This document shows, in pieces, positions 7,265 to 16,211 of a DNA stretch of 40,646 nt. The stretch's first letter is position 1, and the number at the start of each line of letters is the position of its first letter. Source of the DNA: Thermoanaerobacter sp. A7A (GTDB taxonomy: Bacteria > Bacillota > Thermoanaerobacteria > Thermoanaerobacterales > Thermoanaerobacteraceae); the NCBI RefSeq assembly GCF_000445185.1, contig NZ_AVAF01000050.1, positions 1 to 40,646 on the forward strand. The letters run 5' to 3'. The notes below the pieces were generated by a model, which was given only the letters and a program-made list of their open reading frames with translations, ran no database searches and was not told the DNA's origin. Made by a program: the position numbers and the translations under genes.

Positions 7265-8353
7265 ATGCATAAATTTGGTTTTATAATACATCCTATAGAG
7301 TACGAAGATGTAAGCCGCAAGTTTAAAATAATGGAGAAGTTTCCCAAAAGAGTTGTAGAAGGTTTTACAAGACTTCTTCCTCCTATGAAAGTTTCCGAAA
7401 TAACAGGGGTTAAAAGCGAATATGCTGAGACAGAAGGTTGGTTTGTGGCGGTTCCTTTGACCTCTGAACAAATGTTAAAATTGCCTGAGGACTATGTTTT
7501 AAATAAAATAATAAAAGCGGTAAAAATTGCAGAAAATTTAGGTGCAGAAGTTGTCGGCTTGGGGGCTATGACCTCTGTTGTAGGAGATGCAGGGATAACA
7601 ATTGCTAAAAATTCAAACATCGCTGTAACTACTGGCAACAGTTATACAGTCGCTACAGCAATAGAAGGAGCAGTAAAAGCCGCAGAGATGATGGGTAAAG
7701 ATGTAAGAGATTCTCATGTTGTTGTGATAGGAGCAACAGGCTCAATAGGTAAAGTCTGTGCAGAAATTTTGTCCCGAGATGCTAAATACATGACACTTGT
7801 AGCACGAAATAAAGAAAAATTGCAAAACTTTAGAGACTATCTTTTAACAAAAACGGGCATGTCTGCCCATATCACTTCAGATGTAAAAGAAGCCTTAGAA
7901 GACGCGGATATAATAATCACTGTTACAAGTGCAGTAGATACGGTGATAAAACCCGAATATCTAAAACCAGGGGCTGTTGTATGCGATGTAGCAAGACCGA
8001 GAGATGTGTCAAAGGAAGTTGCGGATAAAAGAGATGATGTTTTAGTCATAGAAGGTGGAGTAGTAGAGGTGCCTGGCGATGTAGACTTCCACTTTAACTT
8101 TGGTTTTCCACCTAAAACAAGTTATGCCTGTATGGCAGAGACAATGATTCTTGCTATGGAAGGACGAATTGAGAATTATTCTTTAGGGCGAGATTTGACT
8201 GTAGAACAAGTGGATGAGATATCAAAACTTGCTAAAAAGCATGGGTTTAAATTGGCGGGATTTAGAAGTTTCGAGCGAGAAGTTACAATGGAAAAGATAG
8301 AATCTGTGAGAAAAAACGCTAAAAAGAGATTACAAGAGTGGAAATTTGCATAA
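7265..8353 (+). CDS. Fatty acyl-ACP reductase-like (AAR family) oxidoreductase
   Basis: A 362-residue protein whose layout closely follows the cyanobacterial long-chain acyl-ACP reductase, which makes fatty aldehydes from acyl-ACP with NADPH. Shared landmarks, compared from memory: start FGFIIHP..YEDVSRK, a GLGAMTSVVGD block (98-108), TTGNSYT (122-128), a Rossmann motif VVVIGATGSIGK (152-163), LVARNKEKLQ (178-187), VIEGGVVEVPGD, and YACMAETMILAMEG, where Cys289 falls at the catalytic cysteine of AAR. The last part (LGRDLTVEQVDEISKLAKKHGF) also matches. Shikimate-dehydrogenase labels given to such proteins reflect only the Rossmann fold. It is longer than cyanobacterial AAR (about 340) by a basic C-terminal tail. 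No aldehyde-deformylating oxygenase is encoded nearby, as expected for an anaerobe. Confidence 0.75.
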   Translation: MHKFGFIIHPIEYEDVSRKFKIMEKFPKRVVEGFTRLLPPMKVSEITGVKSEYAETEGWFVAVPLTSEQMLKLPEDYVLNKIIKAVKIAENLGAEVVGLGAMTSVVGDAGITIAKNSNIAVTTGNSYTVATAIEGAVKAAEMMGKDVRDSHVVVIGATGSIGKVCAEILSRDAKYMTLVARNKEKLQNFRDYLLTKTGMSAHITSDVKEALEDADIIITVTSAVDTVIKPEYLKPGAVVCDVARPRDVSKEVADKRDDVLVIEGGVVEVPGDVDFHFNFGFPPKTSYACMAETMILAMEGRIENYSLGRDLTVEQVDEISKLAKKHGFKLAGFRSFEREVTMEKIESVRKNAKKRLQEWKFA

Positions 8354-8360
8354 TTTAGAC

Positions 8361-8389
8361 TTGACTTTATTTGTTAACTGATTTATAAT
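8361..8389 (+). promoter_or_regulatory. Strong promoter of greA(-lysS)
   Basis: TTGACT (8361-8366), 17-bp spacer, perfect TATAAT (8384-8389). It starts eight bases after the stop of the preceding gene. The transcript would begin near 8396 and carry about 120 bases of leader before greA. Confidence 0.8.
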
Positions 8390-8406
8390 AATCCACATGG
8401 AAAATT

Positions 8407-8436
8407 ACACAAGCACTGCTGAAGCAGTGCTTGTGT
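8407..8436 (+). other. Perfect 13-bp hairpin in the greA leader
   Basis: ACACAAGCACTGC (8407-8419) and GCAGTGCTTGTGT (8424-8436) pair perfectly around a TGAA loop. The hairpin begins about 11 bases after the predicted greA start of transcription. It is followed by ATTAATATT and not by a U-run, so it may be a poor terminator, a leader attenuator, or the end signal of the upstream operon. Confidence 0.7.
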
Positions 8437-8516
8437 ATTAATATTAACATAAATTTCATTATTGCTACATATGAATAAAATACAATTTTCAATTTTTATA
8501 AAAAGGAGAATCGTCT

Positions 8517-8990
8517 ATGAGTAAGCCTGTAATTTTAACTTATGAGGGACTTAAAAAATTAGAGGAAGAATTAGAATATTTAAAGACGGTCAAAAGAGCT
8601 GAAGTAGCAGAAAAGATAAAACAAGCGAGAGCATTTGGAGATTTAAGTGAAAACTCAGAATACGACGAAGCAAAAAACGAGCAAGCATTTATAGAAGGAA
8701 GAATAGCTACCTTAGAAGCCATGCTTAAAAATGCAAAAGTGATTGACGAAGAAGACATAAAACTTGACCAGGTTAGCATTGGCTGTACTGTAAAAGTGTA
8801 TGACGAATCCTATAATGAAGAAGTAGAGTATACAATTGTAGGTTCAGCAGAAGCTGACCCAATGAATAACAAGATATCTGACGAATCTCCAATAGGGAAA
8901 GCGCTTTTAGGGAAAAAAGTAGGAGATGTTGTCTCTGTTGAAGTTCCTGCTGGAATTATAAAGTTAAAAATATTAGAAATACGCAAATAA
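8517..8990 (+). CDS. greA: Transcription elongation factor GreA
   Basis: A 157-residue protein of normal length. GreA enters the secondary channel of RNA polymerase and triggers cleavage of backtracked RNA. Residues 7-75 form the N-terminal coiled coil, with the acidic tip [17 protein letters not shown] that carries the catalytic Asp/Glu pair. Residues 83-157 are the FKBP-like C-terminal domain ending in [23 protein letters not shown] precedes the start. Transcribed from a strong promoter with a stable leader hairpin; lysS follows after 19 bases and is probably co-transcribed. Confidence 0.96.
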
Positions 8991-8997
8991 AGGGTGA

Positions 8998-10509
<1,512 letters not shown>

Positions 10510-10545
10510 AAAAGCAGTCGAAAGACTGCTTTTTAACTTTTTTGT
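10510..10545 (+). terminator. Terminator after lysS
   Basis: Stem AAAAGCAGTC/GACTGCTTTT (10510-10519, 10524-10533) with a GAAA tetraloop, followed by a T-rich tract. Confidence 0.88.
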
Positions 10546-10550
10546 AAGGA

Positions 10551-10580
10551 CTGGCTTTTTAGAGATAAAAATAATATAAT
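10551..10580 (+). promoter_or_regulatory. Probable promoter of the folate operon
   Basis: A perfect TATAAT lies at 10575-10580, 37 bases before folE. The -35 region (CTGGCT, 10551-10556, 18-bp spacer) is weak. Confidence 0.4.
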
Positions 10581-10616
10581 AAAGTTGTCGACTTTTTAAA
10601 TAAAGGGGTATCACAT

Positions 10617-11183
10617 ATGATAGATAAAGAAAAGATTAAAAAAGCGGTAAGAGACATACTTGAAGCCATAGGGGAAGACCCAGATAGGGAGGGGCTCCTT
10701 GAGACTCCTGATAGGGTTGCAAGGATGTATGAAGAGATTTTTGCTGGCCTTCATACGGATGTAAAAGATGTTATAAAGATTTTTCAGGAGGATGAACATC
10801 AAGAAATAATACTTGTAAAAGATATTCCGCTTTATTCTATGTGCGAACATCATCTCTTGCCTTTTATAGGAGTTGCCCATGTGGCCTATTTGCCTAGAAA
10901 GGGTAAAATTTTAGGCCTTTCAAAATTAGCCCGTATAGTAGACATTTTAGCAAAAAGACCACAGCTTCAAGAGAGGTTGACAAGTGAAATTGCAGATACA
11001 ATAATGGAAGCAGTGAATCCCTTAGGTGTTGCCGTTGTCATTGAGGCAGAACATTTGTGTATGACAATGAGAGGTATCAAAAAACCGGGGGCTAAGACTG
11101 TTACTTCTGCTTTGAGAGGAATATTTAGAACAGATGAAAAATCAAGGGCAGAGGTAATGTCTTTAATCAACTCTAAAAAGTAG
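10617..11183 (+). CDS. folE: GTP cyclohydrolase I
   Basis: A 188-residue enzyme that converts GTP to 7,8-dihydroneopterin triphosphate, the first step of folate synthesis. The zinc ligands are visible as Cys76 and His79 in [10 protein letters not shown] and Cys148 in [10 protein letters not shown]. The catalytic core also shows [23 protein letters not shown] and the C-terminal [11 protein letters not shown]. It is the first gene of folE-folP-folK-PTPS; folP follows after 11 bases. Its product would be the direct substrate of the PTPS-III-type enzyme at the end of this operon. Confidence 0.97.
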   Translation: MIDKEKIKKAVRDILEAIGEDPDREGLLETPDRVARMYEEIFAGLHTDVKDVIKIFQEDEHQEIILVKDIPLYSMCEHHLLPFIGVAHVAYLPRKGKILGLSKLARIVDILAKRPQLQERLTSEIADTIMEAVNPLGVAVVIEAEHLCMTMRGIKKPGAKTVTSALRGIFRTDEKSRAEVMSLINSKK

Positions 11184-11194
11184 GGAGGGAGACC

Positions 11195-12007
11195 ATGTTA
11201 TTTAGGTGCAGAGATAAAAGTCTGGAAATTGGGAAGAGAACTTACATAATGGGAATTTTAAATATGACTCCTGATTCTTTTTCAGATGGGGGAAAATATA
11301 ATACTTTAGAAAAAGGTATAGAAAGAGCTCTTCAAATGATAGAAGAAGGAGCTGACATAATAGATGTAGGTGGAGAGTCTACAAGGCCGGGACATACTCC
11401 AGTGGATGAAGAAGAAGAAATGAGAAGAGTTATACCTGTCATTGAAAAGCTTTCAAAAATTTCAAATGTCATTATATCTGTGGATACTATGAAATCAAAT
11501 GTGGCACTTCGAGCTTTAGAAGCAGGTGCTCACATAGTAAATGATGTATGGGGACTTCAAAGGGACCCCAAAATGGCGGAAGTAGTTGCAAAATACAATG
11601 CAGGTGTAATAATGATGCATAACAGCAATGTAGCAGAATATGAAGATGTTGTTCAGGATATAATAAAATTTTTACAAAAAAGCATGGAGATAGGAGAAAA
11701 AGCAGGAATTGATAAAAGTCAAATGGTAGTAGATCCAGGGATAGGTTTTGGAAAAACTTTAGATCATAATCTTGAGGTCATGAATCGATTAGAAGAATTA
11801 AAAGTTTTAGGACTTCCTGTGCTTTTAGGTACTTCTAGGAAATCCATGATTGGAAAAGTTTTAAACCTTGAAGTAGAGGATAGATTGGAAGGGACTGCTG
11901 CAACAGTTGCTGTTGGGATTGTAAAAGGGGTTGATATTGTACGCGTTCACGATGTAAAGCAGATGTTAAGAGTTGCTAAGATGACTGATGCGATGGTGAG
12001 AAGATGA
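11195..12007 (+). CDS. folP: Dihydropteroate synthase
   Basis: A 270-residue TIM-barrel enzyme that joins hydroxymethyl-dihydropterin pyrophosphate with p-aminobenzoate. Signatures are GILNMTPDSFSDGG near residue 20, DVGGESTRPG around residue 58, the ISVDTMKSNVA strand, DPGIGFGK, and LLGTSRKSMIG, the pterin/phosphate-binding part. TAGGGAGGGAG provides a strong ribosome site. The stop overlaps the folK start (ATGA), indicating translational coupling. Confidence 0.96.
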   Translation: MLFRCRDKSLEIGKRTYIMGILNMTPDSFSDGGKYNTLEKGIERALQMIEEGADIIDVGGESTRPGHTPVDEEEEMRRVIPVIEKLSKISNVIISVDTMKSNVALRALEAGAHIVNDVWGLQRDPKMAEVVAKYNAGVIMMHNSNVAEYEDVVQDIIKFLQKSMEIGEKAGIDKSQMVVDPGIGFGKTLDHNLEVMNRLEELKVLGLPVLLGTSRKSMIGKVLNLEVEDRLEGTAATVAVGIVKGVDIVRVHDVKQMLRVAKMTDAMVRR

Positions 12008-12504
12008 GTGAAGTGTATTTATCTTTAGGTTCTAATTTAGGAGATAGGGAAGAAAATTTAAAAAGAGCCGTTTTTGAGTTAGAACACTGGGAAGGCATAA
12101 TTTTAAAGAAGCTTTCTCCTATTTATGAAACAAAACCTGTAGGATATTTAAACCAGGATATGTTTTTAAATATTGCAGTTGAAGTGGAGACAAACATTGG
12201 GCCTTATGACTTACTAAAAGTTGTAAATGAAATTGAAAAAAAATTAAAACGAGAAAGACTCATAAGATGGGGTCCAAGGACTATTGATATTGACATACTG
12301 TTGTACGATGATATTGAATTAAAGGATGAAGTGTTGAGTATTCCTCATCCGAGAATATGGGAGAGAGCTTTTGTGTTGATTCCTCTTTCGGATATAAACC
12401 CTTTTATAAAAAAAGGAGATGTGTATATTAAAGATTTAATAGCGGAGTTGCCTGATAAAGAAGGAGTTAAGCTGTATAAAGAGAATTGGTACAATGGGGT
12501 GTAA
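12004..12504 (+). CDS. folK: 6-hydroxymethyl-7,8-dihydropterin pyrophosphokinase
   Basis: A 166-residue enzyme that transfers pyrophosphate from ATP to hydroxymethyl-dihydropterin, one step before FolP. It has the family signature VYLSLGSNLGDREENL, the substrate-binding YETKPVGYLNQDMFLNIAVEV, and RWGPRTIDIDILLYDD with its metal-binding aspartates. It overlaps folP by four bases. No fused FolB domain is present, although folB is often next to or fused with folK. Confidence 0.96.
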   Translation: MSEVYLSLGSNLGDREENLKRAVFELEHWEGIILKKLSPIYETKPVGYLNQDMFLNIAVEVETNIGPYDLLKVVNEIEKKLKRERLIRWGPRTIDIDILLYDDIELKDEVLSIPHPRIWERAFVLIPLSDINPFIKKGDVYIKDLIAELPDKEGVKLYKENWYNGV

Positions 12505-12507
12505 AAA

Positions 12508-12876
12508 ATGAAAGTGACAAAAATTTTTACTTTTGACAGTGCCCACAATCTTATAAATTACAATGGGAAGTGTGAGGAGCTTCACGGTCATACCTATAAG
12601 CTGGAAGTTACAGTTGAGGGGAAGCCTGACGGAGAAGGAATGGTAATAGATTTTGTGAAGCTTAAAGAAATAGTAAATGAGAAAGTTGTAAAAAAGCTTG
12701 ACCATAAGTATTTAAATGAAGTTTTAGGATTTAACACTACTTGCGAAAATATTCTTTTGTGGATATGGAAAGAATTGGAGCCTGTGTTTAAAGGAGATAA
12801 CTATCATCTTTATAAATTGAGATTGTGGGAAACCCCTACAAGTTTTGCAGAAATTACCGAAAAAGATTTAGTATGA
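12508..12876 (+). CDS. 6-pyruvoyltetrahydropterin synthase paralogue, PTPS-III type (FolB bypass)
   Basis: A 122-residue protein of the PTPS/QueD family. Zinc ligands are His13 (FDSAHNL), His26 and His28 (ELHGHTY); Asp65-His66 (LDHKYLN) supply the catalytic dyad and Glu108 the pterin anchor. The diagnostic segment is Cys22-Glu23 in KCEELHGH. A glutamate replacing or accompanying the catalytic cysteine defines PTPS-III, which makes 6-hydroxymethyl-dihydropterin directly from dihydroneopterin triphosphate and so replaces FolB in folB-less bacteria. The position three bases after folK, with folE and folP upstream and no folB, supports this over a role in queuosine synthesis (QueD). Activity is inferred, not shown. 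Confidence 0.85.
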   Translation: MKVTKIFTFDSAHNLINYNGKCEELHGHTYKLEVTVEGKPDGEGMVIDFVKLKEIVNEKVVKKLDHKYLNEVLGFNTTCENILLWIWKELEPVFKGDNYHLYKLRLWETPTSFAEITEKDLV

Positions 12877-12886
12877 GGTTTTTAAA

Positions 12887-13579
12887 ATGGTGATTACAAA
12901 TCCAATTGTTTACGGGAAATTCATAAAGAGAATCAATAGATTTGAAGCTTATGTAGAGTTAAATAGCGGAGAAAAGACTTTAGTACATGTGCCTAATACG
13001 GGAAGGTGTAAAGAGATATTTGTCCCGGGAGCAGAGGTTATCCTTGAAGTAAGAGATAGGCAAGGCAGAAAAACACCCTACGAGTTGGCTTTTGCTTATA
13101 AGGGGAAAAGACTTATATCTATCGATTCACAAGTGCCTAATAAAGTAGTTTTAGAAAGCATAAAGATGGGGCTTATTGAGGAATTTAAAGGCTATGACAT
13201 TGTAGAAAAAGAAAAAACTTTTGGGAACAGTAAGTTTGATATAAAGCTTACAAAAGGGAAAGAGATATGCTATGTAGAAGTCAAAGGAGTAACTCTGGAA
13301 GTAGAAGGTGTTGCAAAATTTCCTGATGCTCCCACAGAAAGAGGAAGGAAACATTTAAAAGAACTTATAAAAGTAAAAAAAGAAGGTATGAGGGCAGCAG
13401 TAATTTTTTTAATTCAAATGGATGATATAAAATATTTTACCCCTAATGACGAGCAAGACCCGGAGTTTGGGAAGTTTCTAAGAGAGGCTGTAGGTAAAGG
13501 AGTAGAAGCTTATGCTTATACCTGTGATGTTGGAGAAAACTACGTATTTTTAAAGGACAGGGTAGAGGTGGTGCTATAG
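12887..13579 (+). CDS. sfsA: SfsA family protein (sugar fermentation stimulation homologue, nuclease-like)
   Basis: A 230-residue protein of the SfsA family: N-terminal OB-like domain (IVYGKFIKRINRFEAYV, then LVHVPNTGRCKE), and a C-terminal restriction-endonuclease-like fold. Asp118 (SKFDIKL) and Glu131-Val-Lys133 (YVEVKGVTL) form a PD-(D/E)xK-type site, consistent with reports that SfsA proteins have DNA/RNA nuclease activity. The signature FPDAPTERGRKHLKEL is also present. It lies ten bases after the PTPS gene, with GAGG overlapping the upstream stop. No functional link to folate is evident. Confidence 0.93.
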   Translation: MVITNPIVYGKFIKRINRFEAYVELNSGEKTLVHVPNTGRCKEIFVPGAEVILEVRDRQGRKTPYELAFAYKGKRLISIDSQVPNKVVLESIKMGLIEEFKGYDIVEKEKTFGNSKFDIKLTKGKEICYVEVKGVTLEVEGVAKFPDAPTERGRKHLKELIKVKKEGMRAAVIFLIQMDDIKYFTPNDEQDPEFGKFLREAVGKGVEAYAYTCDVGENYVFLKDRVEVVL

Positions 13580-13600
13580 CCCTGCCCTTTTTTATTTTAT
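13555..13600 (+). terminator. Terminator after sfsA
   Basis: Stem GGACAGGG/CCCTGCCC (13555-13562, 13580-13587, one mismatch) followed by TTTTTTATTTTATT. It overlaps the sfsA end and lies against the convergent gene. Confidence 0.75.
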
Positions 13601-14454
13601 TCAGCATAAAATTTTACTAAGCCGTTAAATATAGCTTGAGCAACTTTACTTCTGTAATCTAAGTCTCTCAAATGGGCATCATCAAGTCTTATATTTTCCA
13701 TTGCAGGTACTACACCAATAGGTATTACATTCTCTTTATAATTATAGGATTTTGGGTAAATACCAAGGTTGTCAAGTTGAAGTTTACGAGACATAGACTC
13801 GTTTATGTATTTTGCAAGTTTTAAAGATTTTTCATTTCTATCTGAATAATATACCTTAAATCTACTTTCTTTTTTTAAAGAAGTTTCTGTAAATATATCT
13901 ATAAGAATTCCTTCTTCCAATTTTTCTAAATCTTCTTCTTGAGGGGACTTTTCCCATGAAAGTCTACTTTGTGCCCCACATGTCGTGAGCAAAAAATGGA
14001 GTTTTTTTGCTATTGCCATCATTGGTATATGATGAAGAAGACCGGTGGGACTTGTAGTTTTTTCTTTAAATCCTGGATTAATCAATATTTTTTTTTCTTT
14101 CAATATCTCTGATAATGGTTTTCTACTTATATAGAGCTTAAATTTTGCTGGAATACCTTCAATAATTTCAATTTCAAAATCTGTTTGAAAGTCAAATGCT
14201 ATTTCTGCAACTATTTGTTGTTCTATGGCTTTTATTTCTACATGAGAGATTATTCCATCTAAAACATTATATTTCCCTTCTGGCATGTTTAAAGGGGTAG
14301 TTTCAAAAATGATTTGTAGTGAGGTGCTTTGCTTTTCTACATGATATGTTGGTACTTTTAGTGAAAACTCAAATACAATAAGACTTTTAAGATTTTTTAT
14401 TGATTCATTGCTGGAAGTAGAATCAATTTTTAAATTTGTCAATTTGTTTAACAT
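13597..14454 (-). CDS. AMIN-like domain plus degenerate N-acetylmuramoyl-alanine amidase fold
   Basis: A 285-residue protein. The N-terminal 130 residues are beta-rich and resemble an AMIN domain (SLQIIFETTP, YNVLDGIISHVEI). The rest follows the outline of Amidase_3: ILINPGFKEK in place of the usual IDPGHGG, GLLHHIPMMAIAKKLHFLL, VYYSDRNEKSLKLAKYI, and a final SKVAQAIFNGLVKFY. The zinc-binding histidine of PGHG is Phe here, and the segment that normally reads SIHANA is LIDIFTE. Two zinc ligands are therefore missing and hydrolase activity is doubtful. No signal peptide is visible. Start ATG 14454 follows GGAGAGG; a TTG at 14469 is in frame but overlaps it. It may be a binding or regulatory relative of cell-wall amidases. 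Confidence 0.6.
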   Translation of the reverse strand: MLNKLTNLKIDSTSSNESIKNLKSLIVFEFSLKVPTYHVEKQSTSLQIIFETTPLNMPEGKYNVLDGIISHVEIKAIEQQIVAEIAFDFQTDFEIEIIEGIPAKFKLYISRKPLSEILKEKKILINPGFKEKTTSPTGLLHHIPMMAIAKKLHFLLTTCGAQSRLSWEKSPQEEDLEKLEEGILIDIFTETSLKKESRFKVYYSDRNEKSLKLAKYINESMSRKLQLDNLGIYPKSYNYKENVIPIGVVPAMENIRLDDAHLRDLDYRSKVAQAIFNGLVKFYAE

Positions 14455-14497
14455 TTTTATCCTCTCCAATTGTTAAAATTAGATTAAAAAACATAAA

Positions 14498-14541
14498 TGT
14501 GAAATAATTGTGATGAATTTGTGATATAATTGTGATGAAAG
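14498..14541 (+). repeat. Two tandem 22-bp direct repeats carrying an extended -10 promoter
   Basis: Units at 14498-14519 and 14520-14541 share TGTGAWATAATTGTGATGAA. The second contains TGATATAAT (14522-14530), an ideal extended -10 box for the F420-ligase-like gene. The repeats lie in the gap between two divergent genes and may be binding sites for a regulator. Confidence 0.6.
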
Positions 14542-14633
14542 ACAAATATATTTTACCACAACAAGAAAAAAATAAAAGATATTTACTAAAAATTTTATTA
14601 TTACAATTTTTAGGATATTTGGAGGCAAAATTT

Positions 14634-15272
14634 ATGTATGCAAAAATACCAATAAAAACCCATATTATAACTGAAAAAGATGATATAGTAGAAGTTGTGT
14701 ACAATTACACAAAAGATATAGCAGAGCCAGGAGATTTAATATCAATTGCAGAAAGCGTTGTAGCTATAACACAAGGTAGGGCATATCTTCCCGAAGATAT
14801 AAAGCCAGGGATCCTTGCAAAGGTACTGTGTAAGTTTACCGACAGGAATGGAAGTCTTACTTCTCCTCAAGCAATGCAATGTGCTATCAACGAAGTGGGA
14901 TGGTTTAGGATTTTGATTGCTTCTATTATAGGAGGGCTAGGCAAGCTATTGGGTAGAAAAGGGTGGTTTTTTATTATAGCTGGGAGAAAAGTTGCTTTAA
15001 TCGACGACATTGCAGGAACAATGCCCCCTTATCATAGATACATAGTGTTGGGACCTAAAGACCCTGATGCAGTTTGCGAAAGGATAAAAGAGAAAACGGG
15101 AGTTGATGCAGTTATAATCGATGCAAATGATTTGCAGCGTGCTGATTGCATTGGTGCCTCCAAAGGGGTTGATAAAAAATTCGTAGAAAGCTTATTTATC
15201 GATAACCCATCAGGTAATGCTGAGCAGCAAACTCCTATTGTAGTTATAAAAAATTACAAGGAATTTGAATAA
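14634..15272 (+). CDS. Coenzyme F420-0:L-glutamate ligase family protein (CofE-like)
   Basis: A 212-residue protein of the CofE/FbiB N-terminal family (PF01996), with PIKTHIITEKDDIVEVV, GDLISIAESVVAITQGRAY, the SPQAMQCAINEVGWFRIL segment, and GTMPPYHRYIVLGPKDPDAVCE. CofE adds glutamate to F420-0 in methanogens and actinobacteria, but Clostridia of this type are not known to make F420. The true substrate is therefore unknown and a different amide ligation is possible. Start: ATG 14634 follows GGAGG; an upstream in-frame start at 14532 lies within the promoter. It is a single-gene unit, ended by the hairpin at 15391 or by fading after 15272. Confidence 0.8.
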   Translation: MYAKIPIKTHIITEKDDIVEVVYNYTKDIAEPGDLISIAESVVAITQGRAYLPEDIKPGILAKVLCKFTDRNGSLTSPQAMQCAINEVGWFRILIASIIGGLGKLLGRKGWFFIIAGRKVALIDDIAGTMPPYHRYIVLGPKDPDAVCERIKEKTGVDAVIIDANDLQRADCIGASKGVDKKFVESLFIDNPSGNAEQQTPIVVIKNYKEFE

Positions 15273-15338
15273 TTGGTGTGTTTTTTATTTTTGACAATAT
15301 GTGTTATAATAATTGTAAAAAATAGGGAGTTTAAATAT

Positions 15339-15389
15339 ATAATAAAGCTTAAAGAAATAACAGAATGGTTTAATAAGTATTTAAAGTGA
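15339..15389 (+). pseudogene. Sixteen-codon remnant or leader peptide lacking an ATG
   Basis: After AGGGAG (15324-15329) at normal spacing comes an ATA codon, then codons for IKLKEITEWFNKYLK and a TGA stop, with a terminator starting two bases later. The composition looks like real protein. If ATA replaces an original ATG, this is the front end of a lost gene; it faintly resembles Nif3-family N termini. An extended -10 box TGTTATAAT lies at 15302-15310. The reading is tentative. Confidence 0.3.
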
Positions 15390-15390
15390 T

Positions 15391-15422
15391 AAATACCCTA
15401 CTGTGTAAGTAGGGTATTTTTA
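15391..15422 (+). terminator. Bidirectional terminator
   Basis: Stem AAATACCCTACT/AGTAGGGTATTT (15391-15402, 15408-15419) with a GTGTA loop and T-runs on both sides. It serves the short + strand unit and the convergent DUF1614 gene. Confidence 0.85.
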
Positions 15423-16058
15423 AGCTAATAAAGCTGCTACTACACCTACTAAAAAAATTCCATCAAATATACCTGCTCCCCCTATGCTTATAGCATGAGA
15501 GTTTAGGTCTTTAAAATGAGGCAAATTTAAAAGATCTGCTCCGATTAATGTGCCTAAAACTCCAGAGATGTATGCTACAGGAGCTGCATTATTATGAGAT
15601 AGCAAAATTGCTGCAGCAGCTGCTACAAGAGGTGGTATAAAGGCAGGAAGTGAAATACCTACTCCTGGCACAGGTTTAGCTAATGCTTTGGCAACAGCTG
15701 TGACTATTATAGTAGCTATTATCGTAGGAATTAGAGGGGTTCTTTGCATGAGGTATATACTGAATAGCACAGGAATGATGGCACCCCCTACATTAACAGC
15801 AATTATTTGTTCTCTTACTCTTGGAGGATAGTAGAAAAGAAAAGGAAAAAATATCTCTTCTTCATCATGTACTATAAATTTTTTGCGAGATATAGGAATA
15901 TTGATTACACTTCCTATTAAAGATAAGCTAAAAAGAAAAACTGCCATTTGAGGAGATAACCCTAATTTCGCAAAAGAAAAAGTAGCTGCTTGTATGAAAA
16001 ATACAAATATTAAAAAGGGGAACAATAATATTAGAAAAAATATCCAAATTAAAGGCAT
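15420..16058 (-). CDS. DUF1614 family membrane protein
   Basis: A 212-residue membrane protein with about six hydrophobic helices. It ends with LNSHAISIGGAGIFDGIFLVGVVAALLA and contains IIAVNVGGAIIPVLFSIYL and PVPGVGISLPAFIPPLVAA, all recognisable as the DUF1614 family (PF07758). Function is unknown. The start at 16058 is preceded on its strand by AAGGAGG. It stands alone, convergent with the preceding unit and divergent from the DUF896 gene. Confidence 0.8.
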   Translation of the reverse strand: MPLIWIFFLILLFPFLIFVFFIQAATFSFAKLGLSPQMAVFLFSLSLIGSVINIPISRKKFIVHDEEEIFFPFLFYYPPRVREQIIAVNVGGAIIPVLFSIYLMQRTPLIPTIIATIIVTAVAKALAKPVPGVGISLPAFIPPLVAAAAAILLSHNNAAPVAYISGVLGTLIGADLLNLPHFKDLNSHAISIGGAGIFDGIFLVGVVAALLA

Positions 16059-16211
16059 TACAAAAACCTCCTTAAATATTTGCCGCTATATTGTTATAAT
16101 ATCATAAAAGTGATAGTCCTATCCATTACTTTATAAAAATTCTTTTGTTTTTTGGAAAAAAGGAATATAATATATTTGTCAAAGTCAAAATTTCTTCAAC
16201 GAGGTGGAGAG

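Noticed and set aside
7265..8353. Shikimate dehydrogenase (AroE)
   Set aside because: Apart from the Rossmann motif, sequence landmarks and length fit the acyl-ACP reductase family, and no other aromatic-pathway gene is near.
10582..10597. AAAGT-TGTCG-ACTTT symmetry upstream of folE as an operator
   Set aside because: Arms are only five bases in AT-rich sequence; too weak to claim.
14520..14531. TGTGATATAATT shared by the CofE-like and radA promoters as a common regulator site
   Set aside because: It is explained by the extended -10 promoter consensus; flanks do not match.
16174..16191. GTCAAAGTCAAAA before the DUF896 gene as a CtsR box
   Set aside because: The two heptads are adjacent without the three-base spacer that CtsR requires.
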